Shown here piece after piece: positions 5,292 through 12,379 of a stretch of 14,450 bases of DNA; positions within the stretch are counted from its first letter, which is position 1; the number at the start of each line of letters is the position of its first letter. The position numbers and the translations under genes are program-made. Source of the DNA: an uncultured Sphingomonas sp. (GTDB taxonomy: Bacteria; Pseudomonadota; Alphaproteobacteria; Sphingomonadales; Sphingomonadaceae); the NCBI GenBank assembly GCA_946886645.1, contig CAMPIY010000020.1:1-14450 (forward strand), in the 5' to 3' direction. Below the pieces are notes generated by a model. It saw only the letters and a program-made list of their open reading frames with translations. It did not search any database and was not told the DNA's origin.

Positions 5292-7645
5292 CCCGCCATC
5301 CGTTTGGCGCCCAGTCCCATGACCATCTGGTTGGCCCGCTCGTAGGACAGCGGCCGCCCGAACAGATAGCCCTGGATGGTGTCGCAACCGAGGTCGCGCA
5401 TCCGCTCGAAGTCTTCGGCGGTCTCGACACCTTCCGCCGTGATCGACATGCGGAAACTCTTCGCAAGCTGGACGATCGATTGGATGATGGCGACGTTTTC
5501 AGGCCGCGAGCCGGCTTCGCGAACGAAGCTGCCGTCGATCTTCAGCTTGTGGAAGACGGCCTTGTTCAGATAGCCGATCGACGAATAGCCGGTGCCGAAA
5601 TCGTCGAGGGCGATGCCGACGCCGAGCGAGCGAAGGCGCTTCAGCACGTCGAGCGTGGCACCATTGTCGCCCAGGAACACGCCCTCGGTCACTTCCAGCT
5701 CCAGCCGGTTGGCGGGCAGCTTGTGGCGGCCGAGCGCATGGCTGACGATGTTGGGCAAGCCGGGCAGGATCTGCTTCGGGCTGATGTTCAGCGCAACGGT
5801 TACCGGCTCCGGCCACGAAGCGGCGGCGCGGCAGGCCTCGTCGATCACCCATTCGCCGATGACCGGCATCAGGCCAGCTTCCTCGGCGACCGGAATGAAC
5901 ACGTTGGGCGGGACGAACCCGCGTTGCGGGTGGTTCCAACGGATGAGCGCTTCGAACCCGATCAGCTTTTGCGTCTTGGCGTTGACCAGCGGCTGGTAGA
6001 CGAGATGGAATTGCTTCGAGGCGATGGCGCCGCGCAGGTCGGTCTCCAGGCGGACTCGGTCGTCCTGCTCGGTTTGCAGTTCGGACGAGAAATATTTGAC
6101 CACGCCGCGTCCGGCGCCCTTGGCTTCGTAGAGCGCAAGGTCGGCCTTGAGGATGAGATCGTCGACGGTGGCGCCGTCGATTGGGCCGAAGGCGCACCCG
6201 ACCGACACGCCGATGCGGATTTCGGTCTGGTCGATCATGTAAGGCTCGGCGATCGACTTGATGATGCCGTCGGCCAATTGTTCAACCTTGTGGCGCGATT
6301 GCGCATCGGCGAGCACGATGGCGAACTCGTCGCCGCCCATGCGCCCGACATGGCCGTCGGGGCCGACCTGGTCGCACAGGCGCTTCGCGACGGCCTGGAG
6401 GACCGCGTCGCCCTTGGGATGGCCGAACGTGTCGTTGACCGGTTTGAAGCCGTCGAGATCGAGGAACATGATCGCGCAGGGCACATTGCTGGTCGTCGCC
6501 GCCCGGAGCGCCTCGCCGAGCAGCTGGCGAACCCGGCCGCGGTTGGGCAGGCCCGACAGCACGTCCATGTTGGCGAGATGGGTCAGCCGCTCCTGCGTCT
6601 GGCGGATTTCGGTAATGTCGCTGCCGACGCCTCGGAAACCCTCGAATCGTCCGGCCGTATCGACGATCGGGTCGCCCGCGATCGAAATCCAGCGTTCGCC
6701 GCGTGCTGTCTTCAACTCCATTTCGAGCGAGTTGAACGGCTGCTTGGCGAGCAGCACTCGGCCGAGTTCGGCATGACCGCCGAGCAACGCAGGCATCGAA
6801 TGGCCGAGTAGCTGGCCCGCGGGCCGGCCCAACAGGGCGCTCATGCGGCTTGAGATATAGGTGACGCGATTCTCGCTATCGACCTGCCACAGCCAGCCCA
6901 CGCCGCGCTGCTCATATTCCTGGAGTAGCAGCGACGCGCTTTCGGACTGCGAGCCAAAGTCGGCGTTGGTCTTCAATTGTCCGAACGCCCAACGCGCGAC
7001 GGTCAGCACGCCGAAAATGGCAACGCCCAGCGTGAAGAGGATCGCTACCATATTGTCGAACGGCACATTGCTGCGTCCGACAAGGAGGGAATAGCTGAGA
7101 CCGGCGGTGAAGATTGCCATCCATGCGGTGACGCACGTCGGCACCACAACCAGCCCGAGAGCGCCGATGCCGAGACCGGCAATCAGGGTTGCTGCAACCA
7201 CCTGACTTTCGGCGCCAAGGGTCGGAAAGGAAAGGACCGGCAGGGACATCCAGATCAAAGCCCGGGCGACGATGTCCCCGACCATCAAGACCTTTGGAAC
7301 CTTTCGTCCCGACCTGCCGACATGGGTCACCGCCTGAGTGCGGGCAAGCTGCATGAAGCCCAGATTCGTGGCAACGACCGCGGTCGCCCACCCGACGAGG
7401 TAGGATGTCGCGACATGGCCGAACAGGACCATTGCCATCAAAACGGCGGCAACACTGTTCGCGGCGGCAAAAAACGGCGCAAATTCGCCGCGCGCGATAA
7501 GCTGGGCATCGCGCAGCGGGCTGCTGCCGTCGTCCGGCTCGCGCGACGTTACGCCCAGCGACTCGCCGTCGGGAAGGCGCGCTGCAATCATACGCTTGTA
7601 ACGGTCTGGAGCCTCGTACATCCGGTCATCCGCTTGGTTGGCCAT
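5288..7645 (-). CDS. membrane-bound PAS-GGDEF-EAL cyclic-di-GMP signalling protein
   Basis: A 785-residue protein with domains for both synthesis (GGDEF) and hydrolysis (EAL) of cyclic-di-GMP. After about 55 hydrophilic residues come about six hydrophobic helices (58-222), a membrane input region I cannot assign to a named family. A PAS/PAC module (about 245-350) follows, then GGDEF with intact GGDEF at about 437-441, and EAL from about 530. EAL keeps the expected catalytic residues: EAL (565-567), ALNIS, LEVTEG, ALDDFGTGYSS, KLKID, TAEGVE and QGYLFGRPL. No RxxD inhibitory site precedes GGDEF, so product feedback at that site is not expected. Motifs predict an active phosphodiesterase and possibly an active cyclase; the net direction is unknown. 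The ATG at 7645 is chosen over an adjacent TTG at 7648; neither has a clear Shine-Dalgarno. It lies 50 bases downstream of the M1 peptidase gene. Confidence 0.95.
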   Translation of the reverse strand: MANQADDRMYEAPDRYKRMIAARLPDGESLGVTSREPDDGSSPLRDAQLIARGEFAPFFAAANSVAAVLMAMVLFGHVATSYLVGWATAVVATNLGFMQLARTQAVTHVGRSGRKVPKVLMVGDIVARALIWMSLPVLSFPTLGAESQVVAATLIAGLGIGALGLVVVPTCVTAWMAIFTAGLSYSLLVGRSNVPFDNMVAILFTLGVAIFGVLTVARWAFGQLKTNADFGSQSESASLLLQEYEQRGVGWLWQVDSENRVTYISSRMSALLGRPAGQLLGHSMPALLGGHAELGRVLLAKQPFNSLEMELKTARGERWISIAGDPIVDTAGRFEGFRGVGSDITEIRQTQERLTHLANMDVLSGLPNRGRVRQLLGEALRAATTSNVPCAIMFLDLDGFKPVNDTFGHPKGDAVLQAVAKRLCDQVGPDGHVGRMGGDEFAIVLADAQSRHKVEQLADGIIKSIAEPYMIDQTEIRIGVSVGCAFGPIDGATVDDLILKADLALYEAKGAGRGVVKYFSSELQTEQDDRVRLETDLRGAIASKQFHLVYQPLVNAKTQKLIGFEALIRWNHPQRGFVPPNVFIPVAEEAGLMPVIGEWVIDEACRAAASWPEPVTVALNISPKQILPGLPNIVSHALGRHKLPANRLELEVTEGVFLGDNGATLDVLKRLRSLGVGIALDDFGTGYSSIGYLNKAVFHKLKIDGSFVREAGSRPENVAIIQSIVQLAKSFRMSITAEGVETAEDFERMRDLGCDTIQGYLFGRPLSYERANQMVMGLGAKRMAG

Positions 7646-7695
7646 CAAGCAGATAGTCGAGGAGCGTTACTTCGTAGTTAAGAAGCGGGTCATTT

Positions 7696-9603
7696 TCACC
7701 GTTTCAGAAGGCCCAATTTATCGAGGTCGCGATTGGTCACCGGATGATATCCGGGGCGTGCCTTGGCATAGACTCGAACCGCGATTGAACGGCCCCATTC
7801 CTTGTCCTCGGCAAGCGAAGTGATCAGGGGTTTTACGAACTTGCGCCGCCCCTGCATCGTCAGGAACTCCTCGAGGGCCGGGACCGCGGGATCGAAGCGG
7901 TTCGCGACCGCGAGCGTCAGGAATGCGAAGCGGAGTTCATTATTGCCAGCCCGCGACAGGTTGTAGGCCTGGTCCAGCGCCGCCAGCCGGTCGGCCGGCT
8001 GCGTCTTGTCGATCCTGGTCAGGAAGCGGAGCCGCTCATCCGTCGTCCAGGACTGCCACGTAGCGGTGTCGGGCAGCGTGCCACCCTTGAACGCTGCGAC
8101 TGCAGCATCGACGGCCGCAAAGGCCTGTGGGTCGGCCTTGGCGATATTGGATGGAATGCCCGGCTGATAGACCCATTGGTCGAGCATCAGCCTATCTTCG
8201 AGCTCCTTGTCGCCTTTCACCAGATGCTCGCGAATGTCGGCAAGGAAGATGCTGGTGGTCACCGGCTCGAATTGGTGGCGGTCGAACCATCCCTTGAGCC
8301 ACTCGTCGAATCGCTCGCGGCCGACGATGGTCTCGATGGTGCGAAGGAATGCCGCGCCTTTCTCATAGGCGATGTCGGTCAGCCCGTCGTCCGGGTGCCG
8401 GCCCTTGAGGTCGATATGGAGGCGCGTGTCGGGCGAGTTGATGCCGCCGACTTCCTCGATCGCCTTGTTCATCGCGTCGAGGCCCAGCGCGACCTGCTGC
8501 GCCGCGACCTTGGGACCGTAGATTTCCTCGACAATCCGCCGCTCGGCATAAGTCGTCATGCCCTCGTTCAGCCAGAAGTCCGCCCAGGTCGCATTGGTCG
8601 CGAGGTTGCCCGACCAGCTGTGCGCAAGTTCATGCGCGATCAGGCTGGTGAGGCTCTTGTCGCCGGCGATGAAGGTGGGAGTCAGGAACGTCAGCGTCGG
8701 ATTTTCCATCCCGCCAAAGGGAAATGAGGGTGGCAGGACCAGCATGTCATAGCGGCCCCATTGGTAAGGGCCGTAAAGTTCCTCGGCGGCATCGACCATC
8801 TTCTCGGTGTCGGCCAGCTCGGCAGCGGCTCGGTCCAGCATCACCGGCTCGGTCCAGACGCCGGTTCTCGGTCCCAGTTCGCGAAATGCGATATCGCCGA
8901 CCGCGATGGCAATGAGGTACGGCGCGACCGGATTGGTCATGCGGAAACCGAAGCTCTTCATGTTCGGCGGCGGTGGAGTCGGGTCGGGCTCATCCCATTT
9001 GGGAGCGCTCATGACCGCTGTAAGCTCGGCCGGGACGGCGATATGGGCGGACCAGGTCTGGCGAATTCCGGGCGAATCCTGGGTGGGAATCCAGGCCCGG
9101 TTCTCGATCGATTGGCCCTGGCTAAGCAAATAGGGGTGCTTCTTGCCCGCGGTCTGCTCCGGTGTCAGCCACTGCAGCGCTCCGGCATTCGGCGCCGATT
9201 TGTAGGTGATGACGATCTTGCGCTTGTCGCCCATCTCGATGGTCAGGGGAGCGCCCAGATTTTCGTCCTTGGCGCCGACCTTGTAGGGAAGTGCAACGCC
9301 GGCGTCGTCGGTGATGGCCTCGATCTCCAGCCCCTTGTCGTCGAGCACGACTTCCCGGACGCCCGGCTTGGCCTGGATATCGAGGGTAGCGGTGCCGCCA
9401 ATGCGCTTGGCAGCGAAATCGACCGCGAGGTCGAGATCGAGGTGCGTGACCCGTGCCTCCAGCGGCTTCGCATAGCTGTGGATGTCGACCGCATCGGGCG
9501 CGTCCAGGATCGGCGCAATCTTGGGTTCGATCGCCGCCGGCGACGGGTCACCCTGGCAAGACATGAGGAGCATGGCTGCGGCGGCGGCGGTCAGGAAACG
9601 CAT
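7696..9603 (-). CDS. M1-family zinc aminopeptidase, predicted lipoprotein
   Basis: Zinc metallopeptidase of family M1, closest in layout to leukotriene A4 hydrolase/aminopeptidase B proteins. From the ATG at 9603 it has 635 residues. The N terminus is a lipoprotein signal peptide with lipobox LLMSC (Cys16), so the enzyme should be anchored on the periplasmic side or in the outer membrane. The exopeptidase motif GGMEN is at about 297-301, and the zinc site HELAHS (H324, E325, H328) with E347 in WLNEG follows. A Tyr in IAYEKG (about 413) matches the catalytic Tyr. The C-terminal 140 residues are a helical repeat like the LTA4H C-terminal domain. GGAGAG lies 11 bases before the ATG and 5 before an in-frame TTG at 9609, so the TTG could be the start. 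Its likely role is releasing N-terminal residues from extracytoplasmic peptides. It follows the HD-domain gene by 27 bases. Confidence 0.95.
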   Translation of the reverse strand: MRFLTAAAAAMLLMSCQGDPSPAAIEPKIAPILDAPDAVDIHSYAKPLEARVTHLDLDLAVDFAAKRIGGTATLDIQAKPGVREVVLDDKGLEIEAITDDAGVALPYKVGAKDENLGAPLTIEMGDKRKIVITYKSAPNAGALQWLTPEQTAGKKHPYLLSQGQSIENRAWIPTQDSPGIRQTWSAHIAVPAELTAVMSAPKWDEPDPTPPPPNMKSFGFRMTNPVAPYLIAIAVGDIAFRELGPRTGVWTEPVMLDRAAAELADTEKMVDAAEELYGPYQWGRYDMLVLPPSFPFGGMENPTLTFLTPTFIAGDKSLTSLIAHELAHSWSGNLATNATWADFWLNEGMTTYAERRIVEEIYGPKVAAQQVALGLDAMNKAIEEVGGINSPDTRLHIDLKGRHPDDGLTDIAYEKGAAFLRTIETIVGRERFDEWLKGWFDRHQFEPVTTSIFLADIREHLVKGDKELEDRLMLDQWVYQPGIPSNIAKADPQAFAAVDAAVAAFKGGTLPDTATWQSWTTDERLRFLTRIDKTQPADRLAALDQAYNLSRAGNNELRFAFLTLAVANRFDPAVPALEEFLTMQGRRKFVKPLITSLAEDKEWGRSIAVRVYAKARPGYHPVTNRDLDKLGLLKR

Positions 9604-9630
9604 CGACAATCAATCTCTCCGACTAATGGC

Positions 9631-10221
9631 TTAGGCAGTTTCGCCGACGGCCTTGTAAACACTGTTGACCGGCCGCTCGAAGACGCGGCGGACCATCGGT
9701 TCGAAAAATTCCAGCGGGGCATTGTCATAGGCCGCGTCGAAGGCCGACTGGTCGTACAGCTCGCAAAAGCGGGCCGTATCCTCGAAATGCTCATGCCCGC
9801 GAAACGCTTCGCGCATGTCGCGGTTCATGCCGAGATAGTGGAAGAAATAATATCCCTGGAAGATGCCGTGGTGCTCGACCATCCAGTGCGTCTTCTCGTC
9901 GACGAAGGGCTTCAGGATCGCCGCCGCAATGTCGGGATGGTTGTAGCTGCCAAGCGTGTCGCCGATGTCATGCAGCAGGGCGGCGACGACATAGCTCTCG
10001 CTCTCGCCCGCGCGATGGGCTCGGGTCGCGGTTTGCAGGCTGTGCTGCAGCCGGTCGATCGGAAAGCCGCCATAATCACCGTCGAGCAGTCTGAGGTGCT
10101 TCAGGACACGATCCGCCAAGCCTGCTGCGAAGGGCATGAATTGCGCTCCGATCGCCTGCCAGTCCTCGGCGGTCGATTCCTCCATCGAGCGGAAGGTGGC
10201 GTTGGGCATATGGTCAGTCAT
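9631..10221 (-). CDS. HD-domain protein, PhnZ/MIOX-like diiron oxygenase fold
   Basis: A 196-residue soluble protein with an HD-type metal site: H60 (LQHSLQTA), H84-D85 (LLHDIGD), H95, H117 or H118 and a downstream Asp (D157 in LYDQSAFD). The wording around H60 (Y50-GGF-x6-H60) matches PhnZ/TmpB-type mixed-valent diiron oxygenases, where the corresponding stretch is Tyr-x2-Glu-x6-His. Here the Glu position is Phe53. The protein could therefore be an oxygenase acting on another substrate, or an HD phosphohydrolase; no substrate can be named from the sequence. The start is well supported: GAGGAGAGG lies about 6 bases before the ATG. It is the first gene of a probable minus-strand operon with the M1 peptidase gene, and it is divergent from the LytS-type kinase gene. 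Confidence 0.8.
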   Translation of the reverse strand: MTDHMPNATFRSMEESTAEDWQAIGAQFMPFAAGLADRVLKHLRLLDGDYGGFPIDRLQHSLQTATRAHRAGESESYVVAALLHDIGDTLGSYNHPDIAAAILKPFVDEKTHWMVEHHGIFQGYYFFHYLGMNRDMREAFRGHEHFEDTARFCELYDQSAFDAAYDNAPLEFFEPMVRRVFERPVNSVYKAVGETA

Positions 10222-10315
10222 CGATCGCCTCTCCTCGGCTGGCAGCCATCCTAGCCTCGTCCGCGGGCAGCCGCAAAGGGTAGGCGCATCGCCATGAGCC
10301 GCCTATATCGCTCCG
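10222..10315. promoter_or_regulatory. divergent promoter region between the HD-domain gene and the LytS-type kinase
   Basis: These 94 bases separate two divergent gene runs and must hold at least the minus-strand promoter. The HD-gene Shine-Dalgarno is at its left end. A TATATC at 10304-10309 could be a -10 box for the plus strand, with transcription starting near 10316, but I see no matching -35. No AlgR-like word of the kind seen at 12323-12340 is visible here. The regulatory role is inferred from orientation. Confidence 0.35.
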
Positions 10316-10345
10316 ATGGACCGGGCCGTGGCAAATGAGGCGGAA

Positions 10346-11521
10346 ATGGCGAGCGACAGCGTGCGCGCGCTCGCCGAGGCGGTTGCCGAGGGTCATAGGA
10401 GCGTGGTCAAGAGCAAGGGGCCGGCGCGGCCGTTCCTTGCCGGCGTCGGCCTCGACCGGCCTTTCTTCGATGACAAGAACCGTGCTTTTTGGGTGCTTCA
10501 GTCGATCGGCTGGACAGGCTTTTTCTTCCTTCGCACCGTGTCGGGCCTGGCCAATTCGCTGGGCGCGATGTTTGTCGTCCATACGTTGCTTTTGACGGCG
10601 ACTGGCTATTCGCTCACCCTGCTGATGGCGTCGCTTTACCGGCGCCTGATCGTGATGCGGGCGCTGTGGACGGTGGCGATCAGCCTGACGACAGTCGTGA
10701 TTGCGGCGGCGGCTTTCTCGTTCATCGAAACCTGGAGCCTCGCCACCTTCATCAACCCGGAATTCAAGCCGGCCGGGATGCAGTTCTTCGGGGCCATCAT
10801 CCTCGATTTCTCGATCCTCGCGGCCTGGTCGGCCCTCTATTATGGCATCAACTATTATCTGCTGCTCGAGGAAGAGATCGACCAGCGCGTCCACCTGGAA
10901 AGCCAGGCGAGCTCGGCTCAGCTCGCCATGCTGCGATACCAGCTCAACCCGCATTTCCTGTTCAATACGCTCAACAGCATTTCGACGCTGGTGCTGCTGA
11001 AGCAAACCGAGCGCGCCAATGCGATGCTGTCCCGGCTATCGTCCTTCCTTCGATACACGCTGGTCAACGAGCCTACCGCCAAGGTGACCCTGGTTCAGGA
11101 GGTGGAGACTCTGAAGCTCTATCTCGAAATCGAGAAAATGCGCTTCGAGGACCGGCTTCGCCCACACTTCAAGATCGACGGAGATACGATCGGAGCGCGT
11201 CTGCCTTCGTTGCTGCTTCAGCCGCTGATCGAGAATGCGATCAAATATGCGGTGACCCCGGCGGAAAATGGCGCCGACATCTGGATTAACGCACGGCGGG
11301 AGGGGCGGGCCGTCAGGATCGAGGTCGCCGACAGCGGCCCAGGTCATGGAAGCGCCCCGATCGACGCGCAATCGACCGGGGTGGGGCTCGCGAATATCCA
11401 GGACCGCCTGATGCAGGCCTATGGCCCGGCGCATGGATTTGCGACCCGGACGAACGAACATGGGGGGTTTAGCGTTATCATCGAAATTCCGCTCGAAACC
11501 GACCAAAAGGACTTTTCATGA
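10346..11521 (+). CDS. LytS/AlgZ-family membrane sensor histidine kinase
   Basis: Sensor kinase of the LytS/YehU/AlgZ (His_kinase) family. From the ATG at 10346 it has 391 residues: about 45 polar N-terminal residues, four hydrophobic helices (roughly 50-175) with little periplasmic sequence, a short coiled coil, the phosphoacceptor block QLNPHFLFNTLNS with H203, then an ATPase domain with N297 (PLIENAIKYAV), DSGPG and TGVGLANIQDRL. The few exposed loops suggest sensing within or near the membrane. The ATG at 10346 has GAGG 5 bases upstream; an in-frame ATG at 10316 lacks a Shine-Dalgarno but is possible if the message is leaderless. It overlaps the following LytTR regulator gene as ATGA, so the two form a two-component system. 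The signal is unknown. Confidence 0.93.
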   Translation: MASDSVRALAEAVAEGHRSVVKSKGPARPFLAGVGLDRPFFDDKNRAFWVLQSIGWTGFFFLRTVSGLANSLGAMFVVHTLLLTATGYSLTLLMASLYRRLIVMRALWTVAISLTTVVIAAAAFSFIETWSLATFINPEFKPAGMQFFGAIILDFSILAAWSALYYGINYYLLLEEEIDQRVHLESQASSAQLAMLRYQLNPHFLFNTLNSISTLVLLKQTERANAMLSRLSSFLRYTLVNEPTAKVTLVQEVETLKLYLEIEKMRFEDRLRPHFKIDGDTIGARLPSLLLQPLIENAIKYAVTPAENGADIWINARREGRAVRIEVADSGPGHGSAPIDAQSTGVGLANIQDRLMQAYGPAHGFATRTNEHGGFSVIIEIPLETDQKDFS

Positions 11522-12321
11522 CCATCCGAACCATCCTCGTCGACGATGAGCCCTTGGCAACCCAGGGGTTGCGTCTTCGCCTGGAAGCGCATGACGATGT
11601 CGAGGTCGTGGCAACGGCCGCCAATGGCCGCGAGGCGATCCGGGCCATCAAGACCCACAAGCCGGACCTGGTCTTTCTCGACATCCAGATGCCCGGTTTC
11701 GACGGTTTTTCCGTGATCTCCGGCATGATGGAGGTCGAGCCGCCGCTGTTCGTCTTCGTGACGGCTTACACCGAGCACGCTCTGCGCGCCTTCGAGGCAC
11801 AGGCGATCGATTATCTTGAGAAGCCCGTGTTGGAAGACCGGTTGGCGGCGACGATGGACCGGGTTCGGCAACGCCTTGCCGAAAAACGCGGTGCGGAAGA
11901 AGCGGAGAGGCTGAAGGAGGCGCTGGCCGAACATGCCCCTCAGGCCGCCGAGGAGCTGGCCGATGCAGCCCCCGAAGGGCCGGCCTCCAACCGGTTCGAA
12001 AAAATGATCAACATCCGCGACCAGGGGCAGATATTCCGGGTGGACGTCGACACGATCGAGCGGATCGACGCCGCCGGCGATTACATGTGCATCCAGACCG
12101 GTGACAACACGCTGATCCTGCGCGAGACGATGAAGGACCTTGAAAAACGCCTCGACCCGCGCCGGTTTCAACGCGTCCACCGTTCGACCATCGTCAATCT
12201 CGATTTGGTCCGCCAGGTGAAGCCGCACACCAACGGCGAATGCTTCCTGGTCCTGGATTCAGGTGCGCAGGTGAAGGTTTCGCGCAGCTATCGTGACGTG
12301 GTCGCACGGTTCGTGCACTAG
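11518..12321 (+). CDS. LytTR-family DNA-binding response regulator
   Basis: Response regulator of 267 residues, partner of the kinase encoded just upstream (ATG of this gene overlaps the kinase stop). The receiver domain (1-120) has D9-D10, phosphoacceptor D55 in VFLDIQMPG, T82 and K102, all intact. A long Ala/Glu-rich helical linker (about 120-158) leads to a LytTR DNA-binding domain (about 162-267), with FRVDVDTIERIDAAGDYMCI near its start and FQRVHRSTIVNL typical of the family. Such regulators (AlgR, AgrA, LytR) bind short, often repeated sequences. The palindrome in the gap just downstream resembles the AlgR site, which suggests the M49-like gene is a target. I find no atypical residues. 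Confidence 0.95.
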   Translation: MTIRTILVDDEPLATQGLRLRLEAHDDVEVVATAANGREAIRAIKTHKPDLVFLDIQMPGFDGFSVISGMMEVEPPLFVFVTAYTEHALRAFEAQAIDYLEKPVLEDRLAATMDRVRQRLAEKRGAEEAERLKEALAEHAPQAAEELADAAPEGPASNRFEKMINIRDQGQIFRVDVDTIERIDAAGDYMCIQTGDNTLILRETMKDLEKRLDPRRFQRVHRSTIVNLDLVRQVKPHTNGECFLVLDSGAQVKVSRSYRDVVARFVH

Positions 12322-12322
12322 G

Positions 12323-12340
12323 CCGTCGTTCGTCGAACGG
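12323..12340. promoter_or_regulatory. palindrome resembling an AlgR-type (LytTR) binding site
   Basis: CGTTCG (12327-12332), one T, and CGAACG (12334-12339) form a perfect dyad in the 58-base gap between the LytTR regulator gene and the M49-like gene. The plus strand reads TCGTTCGTC and the minus strand CCGTTCGAC; each matches the known AlgR core CCGTTCGTC at 8 of 9 positions. No T-run follows, so it is not a terminator. The match is to a Pseudomonas regulator recalled from literature, so regulation by the adjacent LytTR protein is inferred. Confidence 0.4.
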
Positions 12341-12379
12341 CGTTGTCACCGCCGAAAATTCCCCGTTACGGGAGTATCC

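Noticed and set aside
6326..6352. Possible RxxD inhibitory site before the GGDEF motif
   Set aside because: The residues at the required spacing before GGDEF do not include the Arg and Asp, so the site is absent.
5480..6811. Long plus-strand open frame opposite the GGDEF-EAL gene
   Set aside because: It is a mirror of a strongly supported gene in GC-rich DNA; the translation has no family motif and an unnatural Asp/Val/Arg-rich composition.
10237..10247. Short palindrome GGCTGGCAGCC near the HD-domain gene start
   Set aside because: Five-base arms in GC-rich DNA, no repeat elsewhere and no U-run; not enough to call an operator or terminator.
8761..10254. 497-codon plus-strand open frame across the M1 and HD-domain genes
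   Set aside because: It runs antisense through two well-supported genes and their spacer, with low-complexity Gly/Arg/Val-rich translation and no recognisable domain.
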